Part shown: positions 26,619-35,957 of the stretch, piece after piece
How positions within the stretch are numbered: position 1 is the first letter of the stretch
Layout of the letters: every line of letters starts with the position of its first letter
Assembly: GCF_003581425.1 (NCBI RefSeq)
Contig: NZ_QXTG01000002.1
Coordinates: 1,485,560-1,549,559 of the forward strand
Length of the DNA: 64,000 nt
Direction: 5' to 3'
DNA from: Amnibacterium setariae
GTDB taxonomy: Bacteria; Actinomycetota; Actinomycetes; Actinomycetales; Microbacteriaceae
The notes under the pieces: generated by a model
Told to the model about the DNA's origin: nothing
The model's input: only the letters and a program-made list of their open reading frames with translations
The model's database searches: none
Position numbers and translations under genes: made by a program

Positions 26619-27859
26619 CCGACCCCGCCGACCCGCGCATCCCGCGGGAGATGGCGGCGGACGTCGCGGCGCCGGCCCGCTGGGCGCTGCTGCGCCGCAT
26701 CGCGGGGAACCACGCGGAGGAGCGGGTCACCCGCGTCGTCGCCTTCGCGTTCCTGCCCGCCGCGGTGCTCTTCGGCGTGCTCGCGGCCCCCTCCATCGCG
26801 GAGCAGGAGGACCTGTGGCCGGCGTGGTGGAACGTCGTCGCGTTCGTGATCGGCGTCGCGCCGTCGGCGGCGCTCGGGCTGGCCTCGTTCGTGGCGCCGT
26901 TGCGCGTGCTGCGGCTGATCGCGCAGATCGACGTGTGGGGCACCCTCGCGGTGCTGGCCTCCATCCCGTTCGTCGTCATGCCGGTCCACACCCTGACGAC
27001 GCCGATCTGGTTCGCCGACGTCAGCGGCCTCGGCCTGGTCTCCGTCGCGCTCGCGTTCCGCCCGTGGGGCACGATCCTCGTGTCGCTCGCGGGCGCCGCG
27101 CTGTCCTTCGCCGACCGGCTCGCGCTGGGCGGACCCGGCTCGGCCACGGCCGGGCTGCAGGTCGGGCTCTACGTGCTGCTGCTCACGCTGACGTTCGTCG
27201 CGCTCGGCGTCACGAGCGTCGCCGCGGCCCGCGCCGCGGACGTCGCGGAGGCCGAGGCGGAGGAGGCGACCGCGGCGGCGGCGGCGGACGCGGCCCAGGA
27301 GCGGGAGCGCGCCCGGGTCAACGAGCTCGTGCACGACCGGGTGCTCGCGACCCTGCTGACCGCGGCACGGGAGCTGCCCGGCGGCGGCCTCGAGCGCCGG
27401 GACGCCCAGCGGGCGCTCGACGGGCTCCGCGCCCTGCTGCAGGACGACCTGCCCCCCGTCGACCTGTCCGGCGAGGACCTGCTCTGGAAGGTGCAGGCGA
27501 TCACCACCGACCTCCTGCCGGAGGCGCTCTTCAACTACGAGCTCGAGGACGCGGACGACGTGCCCGGCGAGGCGGCCGACGCGATCGTCGACGCCGCGGA
27601 GGAGGCGATGCGCAACTCGCGCCGCCACGCGGGCGCCGCGAACCGGACGGTGCACGTGCGGGTCGCGCGAGGCGTCGTGGGGATCGACGTGCTCGACGAC
27701 GGCGTCGGCTTCGACCGTGCGGCGGTGCCGCCCGGCCGGCTCGGGCTGAGCGACAGCATCGAGGGCCGGATGCGGGCGCTCGAGGGCGGGTCCGCGGTCA
27801 TCGTCTCCCGGCCGGGCGTCGGCACGCGGGTCAGCCTGCAGTGGAGCGCCGAAGGATGA
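26615..27859 (+). CDS. Sensor histidine kinase (HisKA_3 type)
   Basis: 414 residues. Five or six membrane helices (about 40-205) with short loops form the sensor part, so it likely senses a membrane or envelope signal. An Ala/Glu-rich linker leads to the dimerisation helix with the phosphorylatable His240 (RARVNELVHDRVLATLL). The ATP-binding domain has AAEEAMRNSRRHAG (N box), VLDDGVGFD (G1) and RLGLSDSIEGRM with GVGTRVSL. It starts with GTG overlapping the regulator stop and ends overlapping the next gene as ATGA, so all three are coupled. Confidence 0.93.
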   Translation: MTDPADPRIPREMAADVAAPARWALLRRIAGNHAEERVTRVVAFAFLPAAVLFGVLAAPSIAEQEDLWPAWWNVVAFVIGVAPSAALGLASFVAPLRVLRLIAQIDVWGTLAVLASIPFVVMPVHTLTTPIWFADVSGLGLVSVALAFRPWGTILVSLAGAALSFADRLALGGPGSATAGLQVGLYVLLLTLTFVALGVTSVAAARAADVAEAEAEEATAAAAADAAQERERARVNELVHDRVLATLLTAARELPGGGLERRDAQRALDGLRALLQDDLPPVDLSGEDLLWKVQAITTDLLPEALFNYELEDADDVPGEAADAIVDAAEEAMRNSRRHAGAANRTVHVRVARGVVGIDVLDDGVGFDRAAVPPGRLGLSDSIEGRMRALEGGSAVIVSRPGVGTRVSLQWSAEG

Positions 27860-28875
27860 TGGACCGTCTGCTGGGCGCGCCGCCCTCGCGCTCGCAGCGC
27901 CTCCTCCGCTCGATCCTCGGCGGCGGCGCCGTCTACTTCGCCCTGTTCGCACTGGTGCACGTCGTGCTCGCCTTCACGTCGGCCGGGACGAACGCCTGGG
28001 ACCTGGTGAGCCTCGTGCTCGTGCTGGTCCCGCAGTGGGTCCTGATCCGGCGCCGCACGCTCGACCTGCCGCTGCGCCCCTCCATCATGCTCGCCCTGAT
28101 CGTCGGCGCCGCGGCGCTCACCGGCCTGCTGTCCATCGCCGACGTGGCCCGGCCGGACGGCTACGACGCCTGGTTCCTCGGCGCCGTCGCGTTCGACCTG
28201 CTCGGCCTCGCCGTCGCCGGCCGCTTCGGCTCGGCGTGGGTCGGGATGGGCGTCGTCGCGGCGCTCTGCATCGGCTGGGCGCTGCTCGGCGGCCGGCCGG
28301 TGGGGATCGGCATCGGCCTGGTCGTGCGGCACGTCGCGACGCTCGCCGTCGGCACCGCGCTCGCGGTCAGCCTCCGCAGATCGAGCGCGACGGCCGTCAT
28401 CGCGCGCGGCGTGCAGCGGCGGCGCCGCATGGAGGAGGACGTCGCCCGCGCCCGGGCGAGCGCCCGTCGCTCCCAGGTCGAGCAGGTGCTGGAGCAGGCC
28501 GGTCCGGTCCTCCGCTCCATCGCGGAGGGGCGACCGACGACGCCGGAGGAGCGTCGGCAGATGCTCGTGATCGAGGGCGCGCTGCGCGACCAGATCCGGA
28601 CGCCGCGGCTGAACGCCTCCGAGCTGCGCTCGGTCGTCGACACGGCCCGGCGACGCGGCGTGAACGTGCTGCTGCTCGACGAGGCGGACGCCGCGGGCGA
28701 CGACGCACGGCTGCACGCGGTGCACTGGCTCGCGGAGCGCCTGGCCGCGACGCCGGAGGGCCGGTTCGTGGGCCGCCTCCGCGACACGGAGAACGGCGGG
28801 GTCCGGGTGAGCGCGGTCCGCGACGAGCAGGGGGAGGCCGAGGTCTTCGGGACCCGCGAACCCGTCGGGGGCTAG
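27856..28875 (+). CDS. Third protein of the two-component operon, membrane protein of unknown function
   Basis: 339 residues. Five or six membrane helices fill about 20-180, mirroring the kinase's sensor half. A basic, helical linker (LRRSSATAVIARGVQRRRRMEEDVARARASARRSQVEQVLEQAGPVLRSIAEG) resembles a kinase dimerisation region but has no phosphorylatable His in the expected place. The C-terminal part (about 235-339) has LRSVVDTARRRGVNVLLLDEADAAG and a final beta stretch, with no ATP-binding N or G box. It looks like a degenerate kinase or accessory sensor. Coupled translation with the kinase (ATGA) supports a joint role. Confidence 0.75.
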   Translation: MMDRLLGAPPSRSQRLLRSILGGGAVYFALFALVHVVLAFTSAGTNAWDLVSLVLVLVPQWVLIRRRTLDLPLRPSIMLALIVGAAALTGLLSIADVARPDGYDAWFLGAVAFDLLGLAVAGRFGSAWVGMGVVAALCIGWALLGGRPVGIGIGLVVRHVATLAVGTALAVSLRRSSATAVIARGVQRRRRMEEDVARARASARRSQVEQVLEQAGPVLRSIAEGRPTTPEERRQMLVIEGALRDQIRTPRLNASELRSVVDTARRRGVNVLLLDEADAAGDDARLHAVHWLAERLAATPEGRFVGRLRDTENGGVRVSAVRDEQGEAEVFGTREPVGG

Positions 28876-29075
28876 CGGCGGACCGGAGCGCGCAGCGCGA
28901 GGGGCGCGGGCGTCGGGAAGCCGCTGTAGGGCGCGTCGCGGTGGTCGCGGGCGTGGATGACGCCGCCCGCGAGGAACGCGAACGCGACTGCCGCGAGCGC
29001 CCAGACGCCGGCGACCGCCAGGACCAGGAGCACGACGGTGAGCATGCAGAAAGTGAGACAGTTCCACCTGAGCAT
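28872..29075 (-). CDS. Small membrane protein
   Basis: 67 residues beginning MLRWNCLTF, with a long hydrophobic stretch (about 7-40, enough for one or two helices) and a Pro/Arg-rich tail (RDHRDAPYSGFPTPAP). The ATG at 29075 is chosen because the upstream extension is Arg/His-rich and not protein-like. Its 3' end overlaps the preceding convergent gene by 4 bp. No family is recognised. Confidence 0.55.
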   Translation of the reverse strand: MLRWNCLTFCMLTVVLLVLAVAGVWALAAVAFAFLAGGVIHARDHRDAPYSGFPTPAPLALRAPVRR

Positions 29076-29128
29076 CCGCGCAGAACGCGGTGTGCCTGCG
29101 CGGTGAGATCGCGCGCTGGGACCGGTCG

Positions 29129-31078
29129 TCAGTGCGCGCGGACGTGCAGCACGATCGCCTGCACGTCGGTCGTCGCGCCGTCGCTGAGCGTGAAGGTCCC
29201 GGTGGGCGGCAGGTAGAACCACGGGCCGTCCACCGCGGGCGCGCTGCCGCGGAAGGAGTCGGCGTCGTACTCGTAGGTGCCGGGTACGAGCCCCGGGATC
29301 TCGACCCTGCCGCCGTTCGTCCTCGGCCCGAAGCGGACCGCGGCGCCGTTCGGCCCGTCGGCCTTCCCGGTGATCTCCGGCACGCCGGCGCCGCTGGAGA
29401 TGAACCAGCCCTTGAACACGGCGGGGTTCGGGCCGGCCTGCAGGTCGACGGCGTTCTGCCCGCTGCGCACGATCACGCCGACGGGCTGCGAGGCGGTGCG
29501 CGTGCCGGCGTCGACCACCACGGGGTACGCGCCCGGGACGAGCCCCTCCACCGTGTAGGCGCTGGAGGCGGCGATCGTCGCGGCGCGCTGCAGGAGGGCG
29601 GCGTCGCCGACCTGGACGCGTCCGCTGGTGCCGTTGGCGACGGTGCCGCTCAGGGTGACGGCGGGCTGCGTGATGACCACGTCGGCGGTCGTCGCCGTCG
29701 TCCCCGCGACGGTGACCGCCTCCCCCATCCGCGCGAGCGACGGGTCCTCGGGCTCGGTGACCGCATAGATGCGGTAGCTCCGGCCGGGCTCGAGACCCCC
29801 GACGGAGTAGCGGCCGTCGCTGCTCGCCGTCGCGGCGCGGACGATGCGCCCGGACGTCTCCTCCACCACGACGCGGACGCCGGCGGAGGTGCCGCCCGCC
29901 GCGGGATCGGGGTCGGTGACCCGGCCGGCGATCCTCCCAGCCGCCTCCACCTCGGTCGCGACGCCGACGTCGCCCAGCACGTCGGGCACGGTGACGGAGA
30001 AGGTCTCCGGCACCACGGAGTCGGCGGTGCGCTCGACGGGCGCGATCGCGGCGGTCTCCGGGGTGTCCGGCGTGACGGCGGGGCTCGGCGAGGCCGTGGA
30101 GGCGGTCGGGGTCGGGGTGGAGGTCGCACCCGGGATCGGCACCTCGATCGCGGCTGCGCCGGTCGTGGCCGGCTCGTCGAACCGGCCGACCTCGACGGCG
30201 TACTCCCCCGCGGCGACGCCCGTGAACGACCAGGCGCCCTTGTCCGAGGTCCGCGTGGTCGCGAGGACCTCGTCGTCCTGCTCGAGCAGCACCGGGACGC
30301 CCGCGCCGACCGCGCCCGTGGAGGTGCGGACCGTGCCCGAGACGGTCGCCCCGGTGACCGGCTGCGAGAGGGTCACCGTCGTCGTGCCGCCGGACGGGAC
30401 GATCGCGTTCCCGACGACGGGCAGGCCGGGCGCCTTCGGCACGAGCACGACGCCGTACTGCCCCGGCGCGAGCAGCCCGGACCGGAACCGTCCGCGGGAG
30501 TCGAGGCGGAGCGTCTGCACGACGGAGTTGTCGGCGCGGCGCACCTGCAGGGCGGTGACGCCGCTCGCGGGGACCGGGCTCGTGCCGGTGATGCGGCCGG
30601 CCTCCTGCAGCTTGATGTGCACCTCGGCGGCGCCGCCGGAGAGGCTGCGCGCGGTCGCGAGCGGGCGGCCCTGGTACATCGGCGACGGCGCGTTCCCGGC
30701 CGGCGAGGCGGAGATGACGCCCCGCACGATCGCCCTGCCGTCCCGCTCGAGGATCGTGTGCAGCGAGTCGGGCGCGGTGCCGGCGTAGGCGTAGCCGTCG
30801 AGTGTCGCCGAGACGTCGAAGGTGAAGCTGCCGGTCGCGTCCGTGGTCGTCCGCGAGACCGTTCCGCCCGACGTGGTCCAGAACCCGACGGGGAAGAAGG
30901 GCACGGGCTGCCCGTTCACGGTCACGTCGCCGCGGACGGTCGTCGTCTCGCCGGAGTTGGCGGTGACGGCGGGCAGCAGCGCGGCCGCCACGATGACGAC
31001 GCCGATCCCGAGCATCGCGAGCAGGTCGAAGCCTCGACCGCGGGGACGGCGCACGCGGCGGGCCGCGACTGCGCTCAT
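29129..31078 (-). CDS. Surface protein with carboxypeptidase-regulatory-like / Ig-like repeats
   Basis: 649 residues. An N-terminal basic segment and membrane helix (about 18-40) is followed by several carboxypeptidase-regulatory-like beta-sandwich modules (for example RGDVTVNGQPVPFFPVGFW, VSGTVRTSTGAVGAGVPVLLEQ, GRIAGRVTDPDPAAGGTSAGVRVVVEE, LSGTVANGTSGRVQVGDA), separated by a Thr/Pro/Ser linker near 330-350. Such modules occur in secreted or wall-associated proteins and often bind carbohydrate or act as spacers. No catalytic domain or sorting signal (LPxTG) is visible. A signal-anchor topology is likely. Role is unknown. Confidence 0.8.
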   Translation of the reverse strand: MSAVAARRVRRPRGRGFDLLAMLGIGVVIVAAALLPAVTANSGETTTVRGDVTVNGQPVPFFPVGFWTTSGGTVSRTTTDATGSFTFDVSATLDGYAYAGTAPDSLHTILERDGRAIVRGVISASPAGNAPSPMYQGRPLATARSLSGGAAEVHIKLQEAGRITGTSPVPASGVTALQVRRADNSVVQTLRLDSRGRFRSGLLAPGQYGVVLVPKAPGLPVVGNAIVPSGGTTTVTLSQPVTGATVSGTVRTSTGAVGAGVPVLLEQDDEVLATTRTSDKGAWSFTGVAAGEYAVEVGRFDEPATTGAAAIEVPIPGATSTPTPTASTASPSPAVTPDTPETAAIAPVERTADSVVPETFSVTVPDVLGDVGVATEVEAAGRIAGRVTDPDPAAGGTSAGVRVVVEETSGRIVRAATASSDGRYSVGGLEPGRSYRIYAVTEPEDPSLARMGEAVTVAGTTATTADVVITQPAVTLSGTVANGTSGRVQVGDAALLQRAATIAASSAYTVEGLVPGAYPVVVDAGTRTASQPVGVIVRSGQNAVDLQAGPNPAVFKGWFISSGAGVPEITGKADGPNGAAVRFGPRTNGGRVEIPGLVPGTYEYDADSFRGSAPAVDGPWFYLPPTGTFTLSDGATTDVQAIVLHVRAH

Positions 31079-31192
31079 GCCTCCCCCGTCCGACGCGCCT
31101 TCCCCGGCGCGCGCCGGGATCGAGTCAACCAGCCCCCGGCAGCCCGCGGGCGCGTCGTCCGACTTGCGGGCCCGCCGACCCCTGTGGGCAGG

Positions 31193-31492
31193 ATGGCGGC
31201 GGGGACCACGGAGGAGGGGACGATCGCGAACCGGAGGACGGCAGCACGCCTGTGCTCGGCGCTCGGCGCCGCACTCCTCGTCGCCGCGCTCGTGCTCGCC
31301 CTGCTGCCCGGCTCCCCCGCCTCGTGCGGGTCGCTGCTCGCGCCGATGTACCCGCCCGCCGAGGGCGTGGCCTGCGCTGCGGCCCAGGTCGTGTGGTTCC
31401 CGGCGGTCGTCGCCGCGGGCGCGGGCGGCCTGGTGCTGCTCGGGGCCGGGGCAGTGGTGATCCCGTCGCGGCGGACACGCCGTCGGCGCTGA
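31193..31492 (+). CDS. Small membrane protein with two helices
   Basis: About 99 residues with two hydrophobic helices (about 24-42 and 68-90), a short loop containing two cysteines (SCGSLLAP, GVACAAAQ) that could pair outside the cell, and a basic C-terminal tail (RRTRRRR). The ATG at 31193 is the first in a protein-like stretch; no strong ribosome site is visible. Family is unknown. Confidence 0.6.
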   Translation: MAAGTTEEGTIANRRTAARLCSALGAALLVAALVLALLPGSPASCGSLLAPMYPPAEGVACAAAQVVWFPAVVAAGAGGLVLLGAGAVVIPSRRTRRRR

Positions 31493-31546
31493 ACCGCGGT
31501 CGTGTCGCACCCCCGGACGGGGGTCGCGGTCCGGTAGGAATTCCGC

Positions 31547-31795
31547 ATGTGGATCGCGCTCGTGCTCGCCATCGTCGCCGGCTGGGTCGTGCTCGCGGCG
31601 CTGATCGCGCTCGCGATGGGGCGCGCCGTCCGCGTCGCCGAGCGGCGCCGCCCGAAGGCGCGCGTCCGGCGCCCGGCGAAGACCGCGTTCGGCCGCGCCG
31701 TGCAGGCCGCGACGGGCCAGATCCCCGTGATCAGCAGCCGCACGCTGAAGGCGGTCACCGGCGCCATCCCGATCATCCGGCCGCGCAACACCTGA
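31547..31795 (+). CDS. Small membrane protein
   Basis: 82 residues: one N-terminal helix (about 2-26) followed by a basic region and two similar short motifs, TGQIPVI and TGAIPII, near the C-terminus. This double motif may bind a partner. The 3' end is 4 bp from the convergent FHA gene. No family is recognised. Confidence 0.65.
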   Translation: MWIALVLAIVAGWVVLAALIALAMGRAVRVAERRRPKARVRRPAKTAFGRAVQAATGQIPVISSRTLKAVTGAIPIIRPRNT

Positions 31796-31799
31796 TCGC

Positions 31800-32699
31800 T
31801 CACGCGGCCTCGACGCTGAGCCGCACCCGGACGCCCCGGCCCAGCTCGAGCACCTCGCCGCCCATGACGGGCCGCGGCACGTCGAGCGGGGCGCCGTCGA
31901 GCACGGTCTCGCCCGTGCCGGGCACGATCCACCAGGCATCGCCGCGGACCTCGACGACGAGGTGGTCCCGGCCGACGCCGGGCCGGTCGAGCACCAGGTC
32001 GTTGTGCCCGCCGCGGCCCATGCGCACGACCCCTGTCGCGGCCGGCACCGTCCGCACGTCCGTCCCGTGCACCACCACGAGGTCGCCCGGCACGCCCGTC
32101 GCCGCGGGGTAGACGGCGGTGGCGAAGGGGCCCGCATCGTCGGCGAGGCCCCGCGGGAGCACGTCCGTCAGGGCGTCGTCGCGGCGCGTCAGCACCTGAT
32201 CGGGCGCCGCGACGACCGGTCGGTGCGGGGCACGGCCGGGAGCCGCGGACGCCGGGCGGCGACTCGATCGGACGAAGGCCTGGCGCGGGCGGAGGCTGAT
32301 GTCCCGCACGAGGCGCACCTGCGGCGGTGCACCCACGATCCAGCCGCCCTGCGAGGTGAGGTCGCGGTAGAAGGCGGTCAGGTCCTCCTCGGCCGCCTCG
32401 ACGCCGAGCGCGTCGGCGATGGACTCGTGCGCCTCGGGTCCCACGTGGACCTCGAGCTCCTCGGCGGCGACGCGGCGCCCCGCCGCCGTGCGCTCCCCCA
32501 CCCCGCGGAGGCGTCGCGCGAGCGCCCGCTGCGCGGCGACGCCGTCCCGGGGCCGGCCCGGGGTCAGGCCGTCGACGATCAGCCGGCCGACGCTGCGGGC
32601 GCTCGTCCCCGTCACCTTCCCGACGGCGCGGACGACGAGCGCGACGGCACCCGCGCCGACGAGCAGCCCGAGCACCAGGCCGAGCCAGAGCCATCCCAT
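31800..32699 (-). CDS. Membrane-anchored FHA domain protein
   Basis: 299 residues. One N-terminal helix (about 3-25) anchors a central domain (about 75-145: VAAEELEVHVGPEAHESIADAL, DLTSQGGWIVGAPPQVRLVRD) that resembles the DUF3662/FhaA N-terminal fold. The C-terminal FHA domain (about 220-297) has VVRMGRGGHNDLVLDRPGVGRDH, with the GR and ND positions of phosphothreonine-binding sites. FHA proteins read Ser/Thr-kinase phosphorylation, often in cell-wall synthesis; no kinase gene is in this window. A 411-bp region separates it from the divergent LuxR gene. Confidence 0.82.
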   Translation of the reverse strand: MGWLWLGLVLGLLVGAGAVALVVRAVGKVTGTSARSVGRLIVDGLTPGRPRDGVAAQRALARRLRGVGERTAAGRRVAAEELEVHVGPEAHESIADALGVEAAEEDLTAFYRDLTSQGGWIVGAPPQVRLVRDISLRPRQAFVRSSRRPASAAPGRAPHRPVVAAPDQVLTRRDDALTDVLPRGLADDAGPFATAVYPAATGVPGDLVVVHGTDVRTVPAATGVVRMGRGGHNDLVLDRPGVGRDHLVVEVRGDAWWIVPGTGETVLDGAPLDVPRPVMGGEVLELGRGVRVRLSVEAA

Positions 32700-33110
32700 G
32701 GGCGCAGAGTATGCAGGGCGCGGGTAAGGAGGGATCCGTCGGCAGGACGAAATCCGGGAGCCGTCGGACCGATGCCTGAGCCTCTACGTAAAGGTCCGAA
32801 GAACTACGCAACAACGTGCCGGATCTGTGCGACGATGGGATCGGCCGTCCAGGGGTGGGCGGCCGGTTGGGTAGAGCGCCCGTGCGAGGGCAGAGTTGAT
32901 GCGCCGTGGGGACGGCGCCTGCTCCTCGAAGGCGCGCGAGGGTGCGGACCGCCGGGGAGGCGATCCGCACCCCGCTCCCCTCGCGTCGTACGCGGGCCGG
33001 GGAGTACGTAGAAGCCGCCCCCATCCGCTCGGGGCTTGGCACCGAACCTCCCGGGATGCCACGCTCGTCGGCGTCCCCGCTTCCCCCAACCGCTCACCAC
33101 AGGTCCCTGA
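32700..33110. other. Gene-free divergent region between FHA and LuxR genes
   Basis: About 411 bp. No gene was recognised. The region is less GC-rich near 32760-32830 (for example CTACGTAAAGGTCCGAAG), a likely promoter zone for one or both divergent genes, but no clear core promoter was chosen. Confidence 0.5.
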
Positions 33111-35738
33111 ATGCCCCCTCGCGAGTTCTCACCTGCCCGGACACCGCACGTGACCGGCTCGCAGGAGGCGCTCGTGCCCTACATCGGCCGCGCCGCGCTG
33201 CTGCGCGCGGCAGGGCTGCGGGTCGAGGCGGGCCGCGGCACGGTACTCACCGGACCGGCGGGCGTGGGCAAGAGCCGCACGCTGCAGGCGATCGTCGAGC
33301 TCGCCGAGCGCGGCGGCACCCGGGCGGAGCGCCTGCTCGCCTCCAAGGCGAGCGCCGCCGTGCCGCTCGGCGCCTTCCTCCCGCTGCTCCCCCGCGACGC
33401 GATCGACGAGGCGCGGGCGGCCGACCCCCTGGGCCGCGCCGCCGTGGTCCGCTCCGCGGTGCTGGCGCTCGGCCTCGAGCTGCTCGCCGTCGACGACGCC
33501 CACCTCCTCGACGACGCGTCCGCGGCCCTGCTGCACGACCTGGCGCGCGCGGGCGTCGTCGTCGTGATCGCCCTCGACCCGTGCGCGACCGGTCCTGACG
33601 TGCTGCACGCCGTGCCCGAGACCGCCCGCGCCGAGACCGTCGAGGTGCCGCCGCTCACCCAGGAGGAGACGGCCGAGTTCGCGGAAGCGGTGCTGCAGGG
33701 CACGATCGACGCGGGCAGCGCGCTGACCCTGCACCGGGCGTCCGGCGGCATCCCGCTCGCCCTCCGCGAGCTGCTCGAGGACCAGCTGCGGTCCGGCGGC
33801 GTCGATCGCACCGGCGACCTGCTCTCGATCCGCGAACCCCTCCGTGCGGCGACGCCGGTCGACGCCCGCGTCCGCGCCGGGCTCGCCGGGCTCGACGGCG
33901 ACGTGCGGGAGTGGGTCGAGCTGGTGGCCGTCGCGGAGCGCGTCCCGATGGACCTCGCGGCCGGTCTGGTCGACGACGGCGCCGCCGACCAGGCGGAGGC
34001 CGGCGGCTGGGTGCGGCTCGACGGCCACCGGCAGTACCGGATCGCGCAGCCGCTCCACCGCCGCCCCGTGCTCGACACCGTCGGCTCCCGCGCGCGTCGG
34101 CGGGCGCTGCAGGCGCTCGTCGACGCCGGGCGGAGCCTGCCCCGGGAACCGACCGCCGACGAGCGGGTGCTGCTCGGGCGCTGGCGGCTCGAGCTGGGCG
34201 AGGACCTCGCCCGCGACGAGGCGCTGCAGCTGGCCGTCCTGACGTCGCCGTCCCAGCCGGAGCTGCGGGAGCGCTTCCTCCGCGTCGCGGCGGCGGACGG
34301 CGACCCGACCGCGCTCGCGGCGCTGGCGCAGCATCTCGTGGCGAGCGGCTCGCTCGAGGAGGCCGAGCGCCTGCTCTGGCGCGCGGAGGCCGCCGGCGGT
34401 TCCGAGGAGCGGATCGCCGCCCTGCTCGCGCTCGCGACGGGCCTCGGCGAGCGCCGCAGCACGGAGGCGCTGGCCGACCTCGACCGCGCGCTGGAACGCC
34501 ACCCGCAGTCGCTCGATCTGCTCGGCGTGCAGGTGGCGCTGCTGCAGGCCGAGGCGCGCAGCAGCGAAGCGGCGGCGGCCGCCGAGCGGCTCGCCGCGCT
34601 GCCCGCCTCCGGCGCCGGCTCGGTGCTGGGCGAGGTCTACGGCGCCGTGGCGATGGCGGCGCGCGGCGACCGCGAGGCCGCGACCCGCATGGCGGACGAC
34701 CTGCGCCCCCTGGCCGAGCGGTACGTGCACCAGCTGCCGGAGGGCCCGATGCTGCACGCGTGGCTGGAGGCGACCGTGCCGTGGGTCACCGCCCGCGACG
34801 CCCGGATCGTGGTGCGGGTCGGGCAGGCCGGCTACGACCAGACGCTGCGCGACGGGCTGCGCCCGGACCGCGCCCGCTTCGCGCACCTGCTCGCCGCGGG
34901 TCGCCTGGCGCAGGGCGACGCGCGGACCGCGGTGCGGCTGCTGCGGGAGGCGGAGGCCGTGCCCTGCTTCTGGCGGGACAGCCAGCGACCGGACATCGTG
35001 GCCAACCTCGTCGAGTCGCTCGTGCTGGCGGGCGAGGCCGACGAGGCGGAGCGGACCCTCGAGCGCCTGCGGGCGATGCGGCGGACGCCCGACCAGGAGG
35101 GCGCCGTGCGGCTGGCCGAGGCCGCCGTGCTCATGGCGCAGGGCGAGCGCGACGCTGCAGCCGCGCTCGCCCTCGAGACCGGCGACGCCGCGGCGGCGCG
35201 CGGCGAACGCGCCGCGGCGGCCGACGGCTGGACCGCGGCGCTCCGCTACGGCAGCGAGGAGGCCGCGCGGCGGCTCCAGGACCTGACCGATCTGCCCGCG
35301 GGCTCCGTCCGCGCCCTGGTCGTCGAGCACGCCGCGGCGCTGCTCGCGCACGACCCGTCCCGGCTCACCGCCGTGGCCGAGGCCTACTGGGCCGCCGACG
35401 CGCGGCTGCTCGCCGTCGAGGCGGCGGCGGAAGCGGCGCGCACGGCGATCGCCGCCGACGACACGGTGGAGGCGACCGCCGCCACCGAGCGCGTGCTGCG
35501 CTGGAGCGTCGCGACCCCGGGCCTCGCCGATCCGCTCGCGGGTGCGCTGCCGCTCGCGGGGCTGACGACCCGGGAGCAGGAGATCGTCCGGCTCGCCGCG
35601 ACCGGGCTGCAGGATCGCGAGATCGCGGCCGAGCTCGGCATCTCCGTCCGGACGGCGCAGACGCACCTCGGGCGCGCCTTCAACAAGCTCGGCGTGCACC
35701 GGCGCCAGCAGCTGGCGCGCCTGCTGCCCTCGATCTGA
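33111..35738 (+). CDS. Large ATP-binding LuxR (LAL) family regulator
   Basis: 875 residues. An N-terminal AAA-type ATPase domain has Walker A GPAGVGKS (about 48-55) and a Walker-B-like strand LLAVDDAHLL (about 123-132). A long helical TPR-like region (about 330-780) follows, and a LuxR-type HTH ends the protein (LTTREQEIVRLAATGLQDREIAAELGISVRTAQTHLGRAF, about 807-850). LAL regulators respond to a ligand or partner and activate transcription. The ATG is taken as start; a GTG at 33174 with GGAGG 5 nt upstream would shorten it by 21 residues and is a good alternative. Confidence 0.9.
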   Translation: MPPREFSPARTPHVTGSQEALVPYIGRAALLRAAGLRVEAGRGTVLTGPAGVGKSRTLQAIVELAERGGTRAERLLASKASAAVPLGAFLPLLPRDAIDEARAADPLGRAAVVRSAVLALGLELLAVDDAHLLDDASAALLHDLARAGVVVVIALDPCATGPDVLHAVPETARAETVEVPPLTQEETAEFAEAVLQGTIDAGSALTLHRASGGIPLALRELLEDQLRSGGVDRTGDLLSIREPLRAATPVDARVRAGLAGLDGDVREWVELVAVAERVPMDLAAGLVDDGAADQAEAGGWVRLDGHRQYRIAQPLHRRPVLDTVGSRARRRALQALVDAGRSLPREPTADERVLLGRWRLELGEDLARDEALQLAVLTSPSQPELRERFLRVAAADGDPTALAALAQHLVASGSLEEAERLLWRAEAAGGSEERIAALLALATGLGERRSTEALADLDRALERHPQSLDLLGVQVALLQAEARSSEAAAAAERLAALPASGAGSVLGEVYGAVAMAARGDREAATRMADDLRPLAERYVHQLPEGPMLHAWLEATVPWVTARDARIVVRVGQAGYDQTLRDGLRPDRARFAHLLAAGRLAQGDARTAVRLLREAEAVPCFWRDSQRPDIVANLVESLVLAGEADEAERTLERLRAMRRTPDQEGAVRLAEAAVLMAQGERDAAAALALETGDAAAARGERAAAADGWTAALRYGSEEAARRLQDLTDLPAGSVRALVVEHAAALLAHDPSRLTAVAEAYWAADARLLAVEAAAEAARTAIAADDTVEATAATERVLRWSVATPGLADPLAGALPLAGLTTREQEIVRLAATGLQDREIAAELGISVRTAQTHLGRAFNKLGVHRRQQLARLLPSI

Positions 35739-35957
35739 CGGCGCCGGCTCAGGCGGACCACCGGCTCCGGCCGTCGCGTCGCGGGCCGATGATCCGCGAC
35801 CCCCGGCTGGGTGTTCCGGGAGTACGAGCAGGATCTTGCACCTTCAGCGCAGGTTGCGGAAGAAGGGGGCCTCGAGCCGGCGCGCTAGCCTCGGACCGTC
35901 GGGCGTGCTGCGGCGCATCGCGTCCGTCGCAGCGGTCCGCGCCTGTCGGGGAGGGTC

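Noticed and set aside
29090..31492. Long plus-strand open frame opposite the regulatory-like surface protein
   Set aside because: Asp/Arg/Gly-rich text without domains, typical of antisense frames in GC-rich DNA; only its last 300 bp are a credible small gene.
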